Positions 16,486 through 25,126 of a stretch of 64,000 nucleotides of DNA are shown in pieces. Origin of the DNA: Ga0077555 sp963746315 (GTDB taxonomy: Bacteria; Pseudomonadota; Alphaproteobacteria; Rhizobiales; Hyphomicrobiaceae); assembly GCA_963746315.1 (NCBI GenBank), contig CAVVAR010000004.1, positions 124,001-188,000 of the forward strand. The letters run 5' to 3'. Each line of letters opens with the position of its first letter. The stretch's first letter is position 1. The notes below the pieces were generated by a model that was given only the letters and a program-made list of their open reading frames with translations, was not told the DNA's origin and searched no databases. Position numbers and translations under genes: made by a program.

Positions 16486-18783
16486 TCACCACAGAGCCGC
16501 GAGCAACGACGTCACGCCGCTGACACCGATCAGGCTCACCTGGTGGATCAGCCAAGCGACGGCGGCGACCATCAGCGGCATGACCAGAACGTGGATCGAC
16601 CAAAGCAGGCCCTTGAGCCAGTTTCGCGCCGCCACCACGCGGTTCATGCGCATGATCGAGATCACGATCATCAAGCTGACCATCATGTAATTGAAAACAA
16701 AGATGCGATCGGAGACCGTGGCCGTGTCGGAATCGAGTTTGGGCAACGACAAATAGAGCGCCACCGCCGACAGCAGCGCCGTCACTTGGATCGTGATGAT
16801 CGCCTCGAAGTGCGACATCGGAATGAAGATCGAGAGGTAGGCAACGACCAGGATGAACGCGAGCGGCACCACCACACGCAAGTAGTAGTCGGTGGTCTGT
16901 CGCCTCATGAGCCAGACATAGCTCGCCCTGTAAAACGGTACGATGCTGGGCTGATGCGTGTAGGCATCGATCAACGGCACGAAATCCTCGTCGTAGCCGA
17001 CGTATTGAACCTTCTGCTCCCAGCCATCCGTGCGCACCAGCGTGTCTCGAAGGTCCGACGGCGGCGGCTGCACGATGAATGGCGCATCGCCCCGTTTCGG
17101 TTGGATGTCGATCGAGAACCGTTGTGTGTCGAATGGATAGCTCTCGAGCTCAGGCTCGAATACAAACCGGCCGGATACTTTGTAGATCTTCATCTCATTC
17201 GGATAGGAATTGCTCGGTCCACCGTCGTGCAGCCGCTCGATAGTGACCTGACGCCCATTCGTGCGAGGATCGACATAGCCGTTGGTGAACTCGATCTGGT
17301 CGATGGAGCTCGCCGTCCCGTTGCGCATCGAGAGATAGAACTCGGCGAAGAACGTCTTGTCGTTGTCCTCGACATGATGCGCCTGAACGAGGTCGATATC
17401 GAGATACAGCGTTTCAATCTTGCGCAGCGAGCCGTCGCGGACACGTACGAATTGTACGGGTGCGAGTTGCGTGCGGCCGAGCCCATGAGGCAGGATCACC
17501 ACAAATGGCGTGCGAGACGCAGCCCTGGTCGTTGGATGAAACGACCAGTTGGCAAAGCGCCCCTTGAAGGCACCCCGCCCAGTCGCGAACGACGATTTTA
17601 TCTCGTTGGGGATGCGTCGGCGCAAAGATGCGAGATCGGCATTCGTTGCAGCCGGGCCAGCAATCGCCGCCACCATCGCGACCATGTCGGCGGCGATCGA
17701 GCCCACTCCGACGGCCCGCATGTTGTCACTGGTGAGCGGATCCGCGCCTGTTTTCATAGGACGGGGCTCACAGGTGCCCTTTGCCCACCCCGGAGCCTCG
17801 GAAACCCTGCGTCCCTCGAAGACCCACCGCTCCGGCGGGTCCTTCGCCATGATGGTCCGTAGCCGATCATTGTCGGCCTCAGGCAGCCGATCCCAGGCAA
17901 GCTGATAAAGGGCATTCGGATAGATGCTGGTCAAATCGTTGGGCAAAGTTTCGATGCGGCCCGTCACGAACACGGCGGGCGTGACATCAGCCTTGTAAAT
18001 CGCGTTGAGGAAAGTCGCAGCTCGCTCGCCCCCGAAGCCCAGAACGATCAAGTCGGGGCGCTTCTCGCGCAGGTCGGCCACCGCACGCGCAACCGCTTGA
18101 GAATCGAGCGCTCCCTCCGTTTCAGGCAGACGATGCTCGGCCGCCAACTGCCGGTCCATCAGCTCTCGCTTCAGACCGTCACCCAGCGCGCGGCTGAAAA
18201 CGGTCTCCGACGAGCCGACGAAGGCGGGCCGCTCGAAACCCATGTGGCGGACGAACTCCACCATGACTGGTAGGCGCTCGTCGTCCTGCGTCGACTGGGT
18301 CGTGAAAACGTGCGGATAGCCCTCGATTATGCTGTTGACGGAAATGCTCGAGAGCAATGGGATGCGCCGCTCTGAAATCTGCTTGCCCAGAGCATCGAAA
18401 ACCGCCTTTGCCCTGTTCGATCCGGACAAGCCAACCATGGCTAGCGTCTGGGGGTCATCCAGAGCCCACCGGACATTGCTGATCGCGCGATCATTGTCGC
18501 GAGCATCGTCCATGATGCGGATTTCGAGCCGCCGCCCCGCGATACCACCCGCCTCGTTGACGCGTGCCTCCTCCGCCTTCACCAGGGCAGCCACCGCCGC
18601 CACGTCACCTGGGTCGTAGCACCGGTCCGAACGGGAGCTCACGAAAACCGCAATGCGCACGGGCGGCGGGGCCGCCTTGGCGTCGCTGGCGATCTGGGCC
18701 CATGCTGGCCCGGTCTCGAAGCTCAGCGCTACGACCATGACCAATAGCAAAGCCGCGAGCCAACGCAGTCCCCCTTGCATCAT
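16486..18783 (-). CDS. Fusion of a type-1 periplasmic binding protein and a pentameric ligand-gated ion channel
   Basis: 765 aa from the ATG at 18783 (GGGGGAG upstream; signal peptide to about residue 30). Residues 42-420 are a Peripla_BP_6/LivK-like two-lobe domain (VRIAVFVSS, EEARVNEAGGIAGRRLEI, MVGLSGSNRAKAV, RPDLIVLGFGGERAA). Residues about 455-630 are the beta-sandwich of a pentameric ligand-gated channel with the Pro-loop ESYPFDTQRFSIDI (547-560). M1 is 632-655 (YYLRVVVPLAFILVV), M2 659-681 (EAIITIQVTALLSAVALYLSLP), M3 691-713 (SDRIFVFNYMMVSLMIVIS) and M4 about 724-747. Glu660 just before M2 sits where cation-selective relatives carry an acid. Expected role: inner-membrane ion channel gated by a ligand held in the periplasmic binding domain. 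Ligand, ion and pH dependence are unknown. It is convergent with the EipA-domain gene and monocistronic. Confidence 0.88.
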   Translation of the reverse strand: MMQGGLRWLAALLLVMVVALSFETGPAWAQIASDAKAAPPPVRIAVFVSSRSDRCYDPGDVAAVAALVKAEEARVNEAGGIAGRRLEIRIMDDARDNDRAISNVRWALDDPQTLAMVGLSGSNRAKAVFDALGKQISERRIPLLSSISVNSIIEGYPHVFTTQSTQDDERLPVMVEFVRHMGFERPAFVGSSETVFSRALGDGLKRELMDRQLAAEHRLPETEGALDSQAVARAVADLREKRPDLIVLGFGGERAATFLNAIYKADVTPAVFVTGRIETLPNDLTSIYPNALYQLAWDRLPEADNDRLRTIMAKDPPERWVFEGRRVSEAPGWAKGTCEPRPMKTGADPLTSDNMRAVGVGSIAADMVAMVAAIAGPAATNADLASLRRRIPNEIKSSFATGRGAFKGRFANWSFHPTTRAASRTPFVVILPHGLGRTQLAPVQFVRVRDGSLRKIETLYLDIDLVQAHHVEDNDKTFFAEFYLSMRNGTASSIDQIEFTNGYVDPRTNGRQVTIERLHDGGPSNSYPNEMKIYKVSGRFVFEPELESYPFDTQRFSIDIQPKRGDAPFIVQPPPSDLRDTLVRTDGWEQKVQYVGYDEDFVPLIDAYTHQPSIVPFYRASYVWLMRRQTTDYYLRVVVPLAFILVVAYLSIFIPMSHFEAIITIQVTALLSAVALYLSLPKLDSDTATVSDRIFVFNYMMVSLMIVISIMRMNRVVAARNWLKGLLWSIHVLVMPLMVAAVAWLIHQVSLIGVSGVTSLLAALW

Positions 18784-19022
18784 GCGACCAACTCCCCCGA
18801 TACCCACGAGCAATACTATTTAGAAGCTTGGGCCCCCCGGCCCAACTCACATCCGTAAGTCCCCAAAGCGTCGAGCGCACCGGGGCAGATTGACGTCGCT
18901 TCCGATCAGTTGACGGGCAAATCCGTATCAATCGTCGCGACAGACTTGGCACGTCCCTGCCCGTATGCCTAGCATTGGTCACTCGCCTCCAGCCATCCCT
19001 TCATCACCCGAGGATCGCCTCC

Positions 19023-20675
19023 ATGGCCCAGACCGTCGCCCGCCTCCTGGCGGAAAGCCTCAAAGCGCACGACGTCGATCTCGTTTATTGCGTGCCGGGC
19101 GAAAGCTACCTCGGTTTGACCGATGCGCTCTCCGACATGAACTCCATCCGCCTCGCCGTCTGCCGACACGAGGGCGGTGCTGCCTTCATGGCCGTCGCCG
19201 ACGGGCGCCTGCGGGAACGCGCTGGTGTGGCCGTCGTCAGTCGCGGGCCCGGTTTGTCGAACGCCATGGTGGCCCTGCACACGGCGTTTCACGATGCGAC
19301 GCCGATGGTGATCCTGGTCGGCCAGGTGGAGCGCAAGGACTTCGGCCGCCTAGCACTGCAGGAGCAGAATTATTCGAAGCTGCTCGGCGACGTCACCAAG
19401 GCCGTGATCGAGGTCAACGAGCCGGTGATGGCTTCCGAGGCGATCGCACGGGCCTTCCACCTCGCTGAGAGCGGTACGCAAGGCCCGGTCGCCGTCGTGC
19501 TGCCCGAGGACATCTTCGACGACACCACCGATGCTCCCGTCGATCAGCCGCGTCCGCGCGTCTACGGTGGCGCGCGGCCTGAGGACCTCGACCGGCTCGC
19601 CGACATGCTCGGCAAGGCCGAGCGCCCGCTCGTCTGGGTCGGCGGCGCCCTGCTCGGCGACGGCGTCACCGACGACCTGCGAAAGCTCGCTGAAACCTGG
19701 ATGTTGCCGGTCAGCCCGACCCATCGTCGCCCCTGCCATTTCGACGCCAACCATCCGAACTACGGCGGCTACATGGGCATCCGCGTGCCCAAGGTGCTGC
19801 TCGACGAGATGAAGAAGGCCGACCTGATCGTGGCGCTCGGCGAGCGGATCACGGACTCGGTCAGCCAGTCCTACTCGTTCCCGGCTGCGCCCCAGCCCCA
19901 GCTTCCGCTCGTCCACGTCTGGCCCGATCCGAACGAGATCGGCCGCGTCTGGCGACCTGATCTCGGCATCGCGGCCGATCCGCAGGCCGTCATCCGTGCG
20001 CTGCTCGCCAAAGGCGCCCCGAAGGACGCCGCCAAGCGCAAGGGCTGGGTGGCTGGCCTCAACGGCATCCACCGCAAACTGATGGCGCCCGAATGGGAGC
20101 CGACCACGGACGGCATCAACTTCGCCCAGGTGGTGGTCGAGATCGGCAAGCACTTGGCGCCCGACGCCATCGTCACCTCCGACGCCGGCAACTTCTCGAG
20201 CTTCATCCACCGCTACATCGGCTTCAAGCCGGGGCAGGCGTTCCTCGCCTCCGTCGTCGGCGCCATGGGCGCCGGCATGCCGATGGCGGTCGCCGGCGGC
20301 ATGCGCTTTCCCGCTCGTCAGGTGGTCGCCTTCGTCGGGGACGGCGGCGCGCTGATGACCGGCAACGAGATCGCGACGGCGCGCCAGTATGGCGTCAACC
20401 CGATCCTCGTCATCTCCGACAACAGCATGTACGGCACCATCGGCATGCACCACGAGATGCGCTACCCGGGCCGCCCCTACAAAAGCGCCACCGAGCTCAC
20501 CAACCCCGACTTCGCCATGTGGGCCAAGTCGTTCGGCGCCGAGGGCATCACGGTGACGGACGAAAAGGACGTGGCGGCGGCCGTCGCGCGCGGCTTTTCC
20601 ATCAAAGACCGCCCCGTCGTCCTCCACTTCAAAACCTCCGCCGACCAGATGAGCGCCTGGCGGCGGAGGAAGTAG
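19023..20675 (+). CDS. Thiamine-diphosphate-dependent enzyme, acetolactate-synthase-like
   Basis: 550 aa with the three-domain plan of the AHAS family. PYR domain with catalytic Glu (CRHEGGAAFMA, Glu50) and the typical VVSRGPGLSNAM, HDATPMVILVGQVE; a middle domain (about 190-330); PP domain with GDGGALMTGNEIATA (Asp440) to VISDNSMYGTIG. It is a different branch from the ThDP enzyme at 5880. It is not glyoxylate carboligase, which lacks this Glu. No small regulatory subunit gene is next to it, so it need not be biosynthetic acetolactate synthase. The ATG at 19023 was chosen at the start of family similarity; an upstream in-frame start at 18975 adds 16 unlikely residues. Confidence 0.82.
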   Translation: MAQTVARLLAESLKAHDVDLVYCVPGESYLGLTDALSDMNSIRLAVCRHEGGAAFMAVADGRLRERAGVAVVSRGPGLSNAMVALHTAFHDATPMVILVGQVERKDFGRLALQEQNYSKLLGDVTKAVIEVNEPVMASEAIARAFHLAESGTQGPVAVVLPEDIFDDTTDAPVDQPRPRVYGGARPEDLDRLADMLGKAERPLVWVGGALLGDGVTDDLRKLAETWMLPVSPTHRRPCHFDANHPNYGGYMGIRVPKVLLDEMKKADLIVALGERITDSVSQSYSFPAAPQPQLPLVHVWPDPNEIGRVWRPDLGIAADPQAVIRALLAKGAPKDAAKRKGWVAGLNGIHRKLMAPEWEPTTDGINFAQVVVEIGKHLAPDAIVTSDAGNFSSFIHRYIGFKPGQAFLASVVGAMGAGMPMAVAGGMRFPARQVVAFVGDGGALMTGNEIATARQYGVNPILVISDNSMYGTIGMHHEMRYPGRPYKSATELTNPDFAMWAKSFGAEGITVTDEKDVAAAVARGFSIKDRPVVLHFKTSADQMSAWRRRK

Positions 20676-20725
20676 ATCGGGCGGCAGACTCTGGCCTAGC
20701 TTTGCACCGTCGCCCCGGGACCCAA

Positions 20726-21124
20726 ATGTCTATAGACGCAGAATCCCTCGACCAACTCCTTCGACGTTATGTCGAAGAGGATACCTATTCGTTCACGGGA
20801 TTTTCCTGTCTTGATGTCAATACTGTGGGTCTCGAGTTCGAAACGCCTCTTCATTTGGCCGCCAAGCGTGACGCGATGGACGACGTCAGAACGCTTGTGG
20901 CTGGCGGAGCAAATGTCAATGCGAAGACGGATATTGGCGTCACGCCGTTGTCGTGCGCTGCTCGGCAGGGAAACTTGGAGATGGTCGTCTTATTAATTCA
21001 AGCAGGAGCCATTGATTCACCCTCCTCATTCGGAGACACAGCGCAATCAATTGCCACCAGTCTCGGTCGGCTTGATATAGTTGAGGCAATTCAAGAGCAT
21101 GCTACCAGAACTCCTTCTTCATGA
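20726..21124 (+). CDS. Ankyrin-repeat protein (132 aa)
   Basis: Two to three ankyrin repeats: ETPLHLAAKRDAMDDVRTLV, VTPLSCAARQGNLEMVVLLI and a degenerate third (DTAQSIATSLGRLDIVEAI). The TPLHLAA helix-turn-helix signature is clear. The protein is cytoplasmic, without signal peptide. The DNA is visibly richer in A+T than its neighbours (runs such as TCTTATTAATTCAAG, TTA codons), so it was probably acquired. It overlaps or abuts the next small gene, a layout like toxin/immunity modules, but that role is only a guess. Confidence 0.75.
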   Translation: MSIDAESLDQLLRRYVEEDTYSFTGFSCLDVNTVGLEFETPLHLAAKRDAMDDVRTLVAGGANVNAKTDIGVTPLSCAARQGNLEMVVLLIQAGAIDSPSSFGDTAQSIATSLGRLDIVEAIQEHATRTPSS

Positions 21125-21164
21125 AGCGGCGACGGCTATAGCTTGGTGTCAAGCCTCTTGCCAA

Positions 21165-21665
21165 ATGCCGGACACTCGACCCGACCTACAGGTGACAAAC
21201 GTGACCCGCGTAACCTTTGAGTGGAATGATGCGCTTGCTCTTGCGAGCGAGCTTGCTCAACCAATAGTGGGAGTGCGCTATCTGGCGGAGGCACCCACGA
21301 CGATTGATGCGCTAACACTCGTGCGGCCTGACGGGTCAGGGCTCTTGATCCGCTCGGAGATGGCAATACTTTCATCTCGGGTCGAAGTCGGTGTTCTTAG
21401 CTTTCAAAGGGTTCGATGTCTGGAGGGAGCTTACGGGACAATCGCACCGTCCTTTCACGACATCAAGTATGTGGAGAAGCTAGTCATCGACGAACTGGGA
21501 ATAAGAGTGGAGTTTGGGATTCTTATAAAAGATGGAAAAGACAACGAATTAATCGTCGTCGCCGCAGCCATGCCCTGCACTTTGGCTGTGCTTGGGCTCA
21601 TCTCACCAGCCATTGATTTCTCCCCTGAGTATAGTTTGTGTAGCTACAGAAGGGTGGCACTATGA
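21165..21665 (+). CDS. Hypothetical protein next to the ankyrin gene
   Basis: 166 aa from the ATG at 21165. The frame is open further upstream (ATG 21099, overlapping the ankyrin gene), and no start has a good ribosome site. It looks beta-rich with alternating hydrophobics (VEVGVLSFQRVRC, GIRVEFGILIKDG) and a hydrophobic C-terminal stretch; no known motif was recognised. Base composition is AT-rich like the ankyrin gene, so the two probably arrived together. An immunity- or adaptor-like partner is possible but unproven. Confidence 0.5.
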   Translation: MPDTRPDLQVTNVTRVTFEWNDALALASELAQPIVGVRYLAEAPTTIDALTLVRPDGSGLLIRSEMAILSSRVEVGVLSFQRVRCLEGAYGTIAPSFHDIKYVEKLVIDELGIRVEFGILIKDGKDNELIVVAAAMPCTLAVLGLISPAIDFSPEYSLCSYRRVAL

Positions 21666-21721
21666 ATTGCGTCGAAAGGTCATGAGCGGCATCTGCTTGT
21701 CTGCGCGAATACCGAGTAAAC

Positions 21722-21883
21722 CGTAGGTTGGGTTAGCCGGCCACGGCATCACGGCTCCCGCCGAGGCGCCGATACCGGCGTAACCCAACAAGCCGAACCG
21801 CAGCGCCGACCACGTTGGGTTACGCGCGGAACACAGCCAGCAAACCACAATCACCGACCTCGGCCGCGCTAACCCAACCTACG
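21722..21883. repeat. 162-bp intergenic repeat with GTTGGGTTA motifs
   Basis: Perfect 16-bp inverted ends CGTAGGTTGGGTTAGC (21722-21737) and GCTAACCCAACCTACG (21868-21883). Two inner copies face each other: GCGTAACCCAAC (21778-21789) and GTTGGGTTACGC (21814-21825). Repeats with this GTTGGGTTA core are common between genes in many proteobacteria. It ends 15 nt after the stop of the cupin-like gene, on the convergent side. Confidence 0.75.
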
Positions 21884-21898
21884 CCTTCCCGCTCACCC

Positions 21899-22684
21899 TC
21901 ACACCCGGCTCGCACCTCCGGCCAGCGTGTCGCCCATGCGCGGGAACTGGAGAACGAGTAGGTCCAACCCATCCGGACCCGCCTTGGCCGTGAAAGCGGC
22001 CTCCTCGGGCGTCACATAGACCGTCGACAGCCGGTCGAGCACCGTGCCATCCGCCATCAGCGTCCCACCGGCCACGATCAGGTACTGCCCACCGCACTTC
22101 CCAGGCTCCGGCAAGACCGATTCGCCTGATGGCCCGAGCCGCCACATCCACGCGGCGAGCCCATCCGCCTCCTCCTTCATAATCGTCTCGACCTCGGGGG
22201 CGACGCGCGCGACCCGCTCGGCCTCCTCGGCAACCGCGATGCCGCTCTTGAGCCGCGTCCGCTGGTTGCCCTTCCGCAGCAGGTCCTTCGAAGCCGGCAG
22301 GTATTTCGCACCTGGGTCCCAGCGCTGGCGCAGCGTGAAATACTGGACGCCCTCGTCCCCGGCCACGATCGGACCGTACGGCGTATGGCCATTGGCGTAC
22401 TGCACCGTCAGCGGCGCCGCTGGAGCCGCCCCCATGCGCCCCTTGCCGGCAACGAACACCTGGAACTGGTTCGGCTCGTGGAAATGCGCCGGCGTGATCG
22501 CGTTCGGCGGCTGATGCACCAGGAAGCCCTGCGGCCGGCCATCGTCGTTGGCCTCGTTGCCGGCGACATATGTACCCTTCTTCGGCGCCGAACCGACGTA
22601 CGCGTCGATGGTGTACTCGCGCCCGTTGACCTGGATCTTGCGGCTCTGCGCCGCCGCCTCGGCGCGGGGTGTGACGATCAGCAT
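21899..22684 (-). CDS. Cupin-like protein of unknown function (261 aa)
   Basis: The ATG at 22684 has GGAG eight bases upstream; the open frame extends further but without support. The first half carries a cupin-like region: PAHFHEPNQFQVFVAGKG with His residues in metal-binding positions, followed by LTVQYANGHTPYGPIVAGDEGVQYFTLRQRWDPG. The second half has TVYVTPEEAAF and a strand-rich end. No signal peptide. It may be a metal-dependent dioxygenase- or isomerase-like double-stranded beta-helix protein; the substrate is unknown. Confidence 0.6.
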   Translation of the reverse strand: MLIVTPRAEAAAQSRKIQVNGREYTIDAYVGSAPKKGTYVAGNEANDDGRPQGFLVHQPPNAITPAHFHEPNQFQVFVAGKGRMGAAPAAPLTVQYANGHTPYGPIVAGDEGVQYFTLRQRWDPGAKYLPASKDLLRKGNQRTRLKSGIAVAEEAERVARVAPEVETIMKEEADGLAAWMWRLGPSGESVLPEPGKCGGQYLIVAGGTLMADGTVLDRLSTVYVTPEEAAFTAKAGPDGLDLLVLQFPRMGDTLAGGASRV

Positions 22685-22828
22685 GGATGGGGCTCCGTGA
22701 AAACTTTCCTGTAAGTTGACGTGATGTGCCCATCGCAGCAAGCCCAAACGGGTGGGCAGATTGATCGATCGCAATGCCACGGACGCAATACGCGATCTTT
22801 GCTGTGAGACTTATACGACGGGCGGCAA

Positions 22829-24004
22829 ATGGCGATCTCGGTTCAAGTCACGGCCGGCAAGTACATGGAATTGCGTCGAGTTCCTCCGCAATCTGTGCTC
22901 ACGTTGCCCAACATGTTCAGCATCCAGTACGAGTTTGGGTTCACAGGTAATTCCACTCGAAGCCGTATGACGCTGCTCGGCGTGGGCTTTACATACACCG
23001 GGCTGGAGCTCACAGGCGGAACCATAGAGTTCATCGATTTTCAGGCTACCAGCTACCCTGGGATGTTTGGCCCAACCCCGACTTACGGGGGGCGGGAGAT
23101 CATCAGCGGCTTGTCCGTGGATGCACATGCTTTCATGGCTGCCTACAACGCGGAGGATTGGGCCGCTCTCTCAGCCTTGATCTTTAGCGGCCCCATCCTC
23201 TTTTCCGGCTACGACGACGCCGCGACAGACTTTGCGAGCTGGGCCGATGCGTTCGACGCAGGTCCGGCCAACGACACGCTCCTCGGTGGCATCGGGAACG
23301 ACACCTTGCGGGCCTACGCTGGCGACGACTACATCAATGGCGGCAGCGGCGACGACGTATTGATTGCCGATGCCGGCGCTGACGTCGTCTTCGGCGGGCT
23401 TGGCAGCGACGCTATTTGGACCGGCGACGGAAACGACACCGTCCTCGCTGGCGACGGCAGCGACATCGTGTACGGCGACACCGGCGACGACCTCCTCTTC
23501 GGCGAAGCCGGAAATGACACCCTCCTCGCCGGTGACGGCGACGACTTTGCCGCAGGCGGCGCGGACAACGACTACGTCGCGGGCGAGGCCGGCACCGACT
23601 ACCTGATGGGCGAGGCCGGCGCCGACACGCTCTCGGGCGGCGCAGGCAACGACGTCATGGTCGCCGGCGCAGGCGCAGACGCGCTCTTCGCCGACGACGG
23701 CTCCGACGCCCTCTTCGGCGGCATCGGCAACGATTACTACGTCGGCGGCGCCGGCACCGACTACTTCTACGCCCTCCACGACGGCCCAATCGCTGGCGAA
23801 CTCGACATCATCGACGGCTTCGAGGTCTGGACCTCGGGCACCGCCGACTATCTCGTGCTGCCGGCGGCCTATCAATCGGCCACCAGCATTTTCGATCAGG
23901 GCGGCTACACCTGGGTGGCCACCCCAGCCGGAGGAGGCACGCACTATGTCGCGATCACGGGGGCGAACGCGGCGTTCGTCACGGCCCAAACAGTCTGGAT
24001 TTGA
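22829..24004 (+). CDS. RTX-type calcium-binding secreted protein (391 aa)
   Basis: Residues about 150-320 are tandem glycine/aspartate-rich nonapeptides of the hemolysin type (GGIGNDTLR, GGSGDDVLI, GEAGNDTLL, GGAGNDVMV, GGIGNDYYV). They should fold as a Ca2+-binding parallel beta-roll. The first 140 residues are a beta-rich domain not recognised. The C-terminal 70 residues (DIIDGFEVW... to AQTVWI) look like the uncleaved signal for a type I secretion system. There is no N-terminal signal peptide, as expected. No ABC/MFP/TolC secretion genes are nearby, so it must use a system encoded elsewhere. No protease or lipase motif was seen. Confidence 0.82.
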   Translation: MAISVQVTAGKYMELRRVPPQSVLTLPNMFSIQYEFGFTGNSTRSRMTLLGVGFTYTGLELTGGTIEFIDFQATSYPGMFGPTPTYGGREIISGLSVDAHAFMAAYNAEDWAALSALIFSGPILFSGYDDAATDFASWADAFDAGPANDTLLGGIGNDTLRAYAGDDYINGGSGDDVLIADAGADVVFGGLGSDAIWTGDGNDTVLAGDGSDIVYGDTGDDLLFGEAGNDTLLAGDGDDFAAGGADNDYVAGEAGTDYLMGEAGADTLSGGAGNDVMVAGAGADALFADDGSDALFGGIGNDYYVGGAGTDYFYALHDGPIAGELDIIDGFEVWTSGTADYLVLPAAYQSATSIFDQGGYTWVATPAGGGTHYVAITGANAAFVTAQTVWI

Positions 24005-24010
24005 GGCAGA

Positions 24011-24784
24011 CTAAAGGCTCACCCCCAGCGCCTTCACCCACCTGAGCCCGGCCACCGTCTCGCCCCGCGGCTTGTACTCGCACCCGACCCAGCCATCGAA
24101 ACCGGTCTCGTCGATCAGCTTGAAGAGGTAGCGGTAGTTCATCTCGCCGTCGTCCGGCTCGCCCCGGTCGGGTGGCGAGGCGATCTGGTAGTGCCGGGCA
24201 AGCGGCGAGAACTCGGCGATCGCCATGGCGACGTCCCCCTCCATGATCTGCCGGTGATAGAGGTCGAACTGCAGGCCGATGTTGGGCTCGGCAACCTCGT
24301 GGATGATGGAACGGGCCTCACCGGTCGTATTGAGGAAATAGCCGGGGATGTCGCGCGTGTTGATCGGCTCGATAATGACGTCAATGCCCGACCCTGCGAG
24401 CATCTTCGCCGCCGTCCTCAGGTTCTTGACGTAGGTCGCCCGGTTGGCACCGTGGTGCCTCAACCCCGCCATGGCAAAGAGACGTTTGCACCCAGTCGCC
24501 TCGGCGTAGTCGAGCGCCGCCGCCACGGCCTTCTCGAACTCGGCCTCGCGGCCCGGAATTGCCGACATCCCGCGCTCGCCCTTCGAGAAATCGCCGTGGG
24601 CCATGTTGAACAGCGCCTGCGTCAGGCCGTTGTCCTTGAGACGCGCAACCAGATCGTTCTTCTGGAGCTCGAACGGGTTGAGGAATTCGACGGCACGGAA
24701 CCCCGCTTTGGCTGCAGCCTCGAAGCGGTCGGCGAATGGAACCTCCGTGAACATGAAGGACAGGTTGGCGGCGAATTTGGGCAT
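24011..24784 (-). CDS. hyi: Hydroxypyruvate isomerase
   Basis: 257 aa, the expected size. Xylose-isomerase-like TIM barrel: MPKFAANLSFMFTEVPF at the N-terminus, AGFRAVEFLNPFE, TAAKMLAGSGIDVIIEPINTRDIPGYFL (metal Glu), PNIGLQFDLYHRQIMEGD and the C-terminal DGWVGCEYKPRGETVAGLRWV (second metal Glu). These are typical of Hyi, which interconverts hydroxypyruvate and tartronate semialdehyde. ATG 24784 has GGAG six bases upstream. It is convergent with the RTX gene (6-nt gap). With glcDEF elsewhere in the window it fits glycolate/glyoxylate use. Confidence 0.85.
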   Translation of the reverse strand: MPKFAANLSFMFTEVPFADRFEAAAKAGFRAVEFLNPFELQKNDLVARLKDNGLTQALFNMAHGDFSKGERGMSAIPGREAEFEKAVAAALDYAEATGCKRLFAMAGLRHHGANRATYVKNLRTAAKMLAGSGIDVIIEPINTRDIPGYFLNTTGEARSIIHEVAEPNIGLQFDLYHRQIMEGDVAMAIAEFSPLARHYQIASPPDRGEPDDGEMNYRYLFKLIDETGFDGWVGCEYKPRGETVAGLRWVKALGVSL

Positions 24785-24871
24785 CGGAGGCTCCATCGAA
24801 CGTTGTTTGCGGTAGCATAGCGCCTCGCAGCCCCATGCCCAGTGCGCCGCAGGCCCAAAAATTCAATTCGT

Positions 24872-24900
24872 TTGACTGTTGCGCTGCACCATGAGATAAG
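24872..24900 (+). promoter_or_regulatory. Putative promoter of the DEAD-box helicase gene with a long leader
   Basis: TTGACT (24872-24877), 17-bp spacer, GATAAG (24895-24900). It would give a 5' untranslated leader of about 220 nt before the GTG at 25127, containing GC-rich hairpins near 25037-25105. Long leaders are common for cold-induced RNA helicase mRNAs; promoter placement is by eye. Confidence 0.4.
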
Positions 24901-25126
24901 CCGCGTGCTCCAGGATGGAGCGAACAAGGCGCTCCAGCCGCGTGAAGGGGATGTGTCGGCCACCGTATCGTAGGCCCACCCTGTCCCAACCTGTTGAGCG
25001 CCCCACGCAATCACACAAACCGACAACCCAGGGCACGCGGGGTGTCACCCAGCAAAGCGCCTCCGGCGCGCCGCATCGGGCTATGCCCCGGCGTGCGCGG
25101 ACCCGTGCATTCCAGAAAGACTTCTC

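Noticed and set aside
16459..17862. 467-codon plus-strand frame over the channel gene
   Set aside because: His/Arg/Asp-rich antisense shadow of the channel, no ribosome site, no family features.
19350..20627. 425-codon minus-strand frame over the second ThDP enzyme
   Set aside because: Antisense shadow produced by GC-biased third positions.
23250..23790. Tandem DNA repeats as a CRISPR-like or satellite array
   Set aside because: They are the codons of the RTX nonapeptides, not a DNA-level array with spacers.
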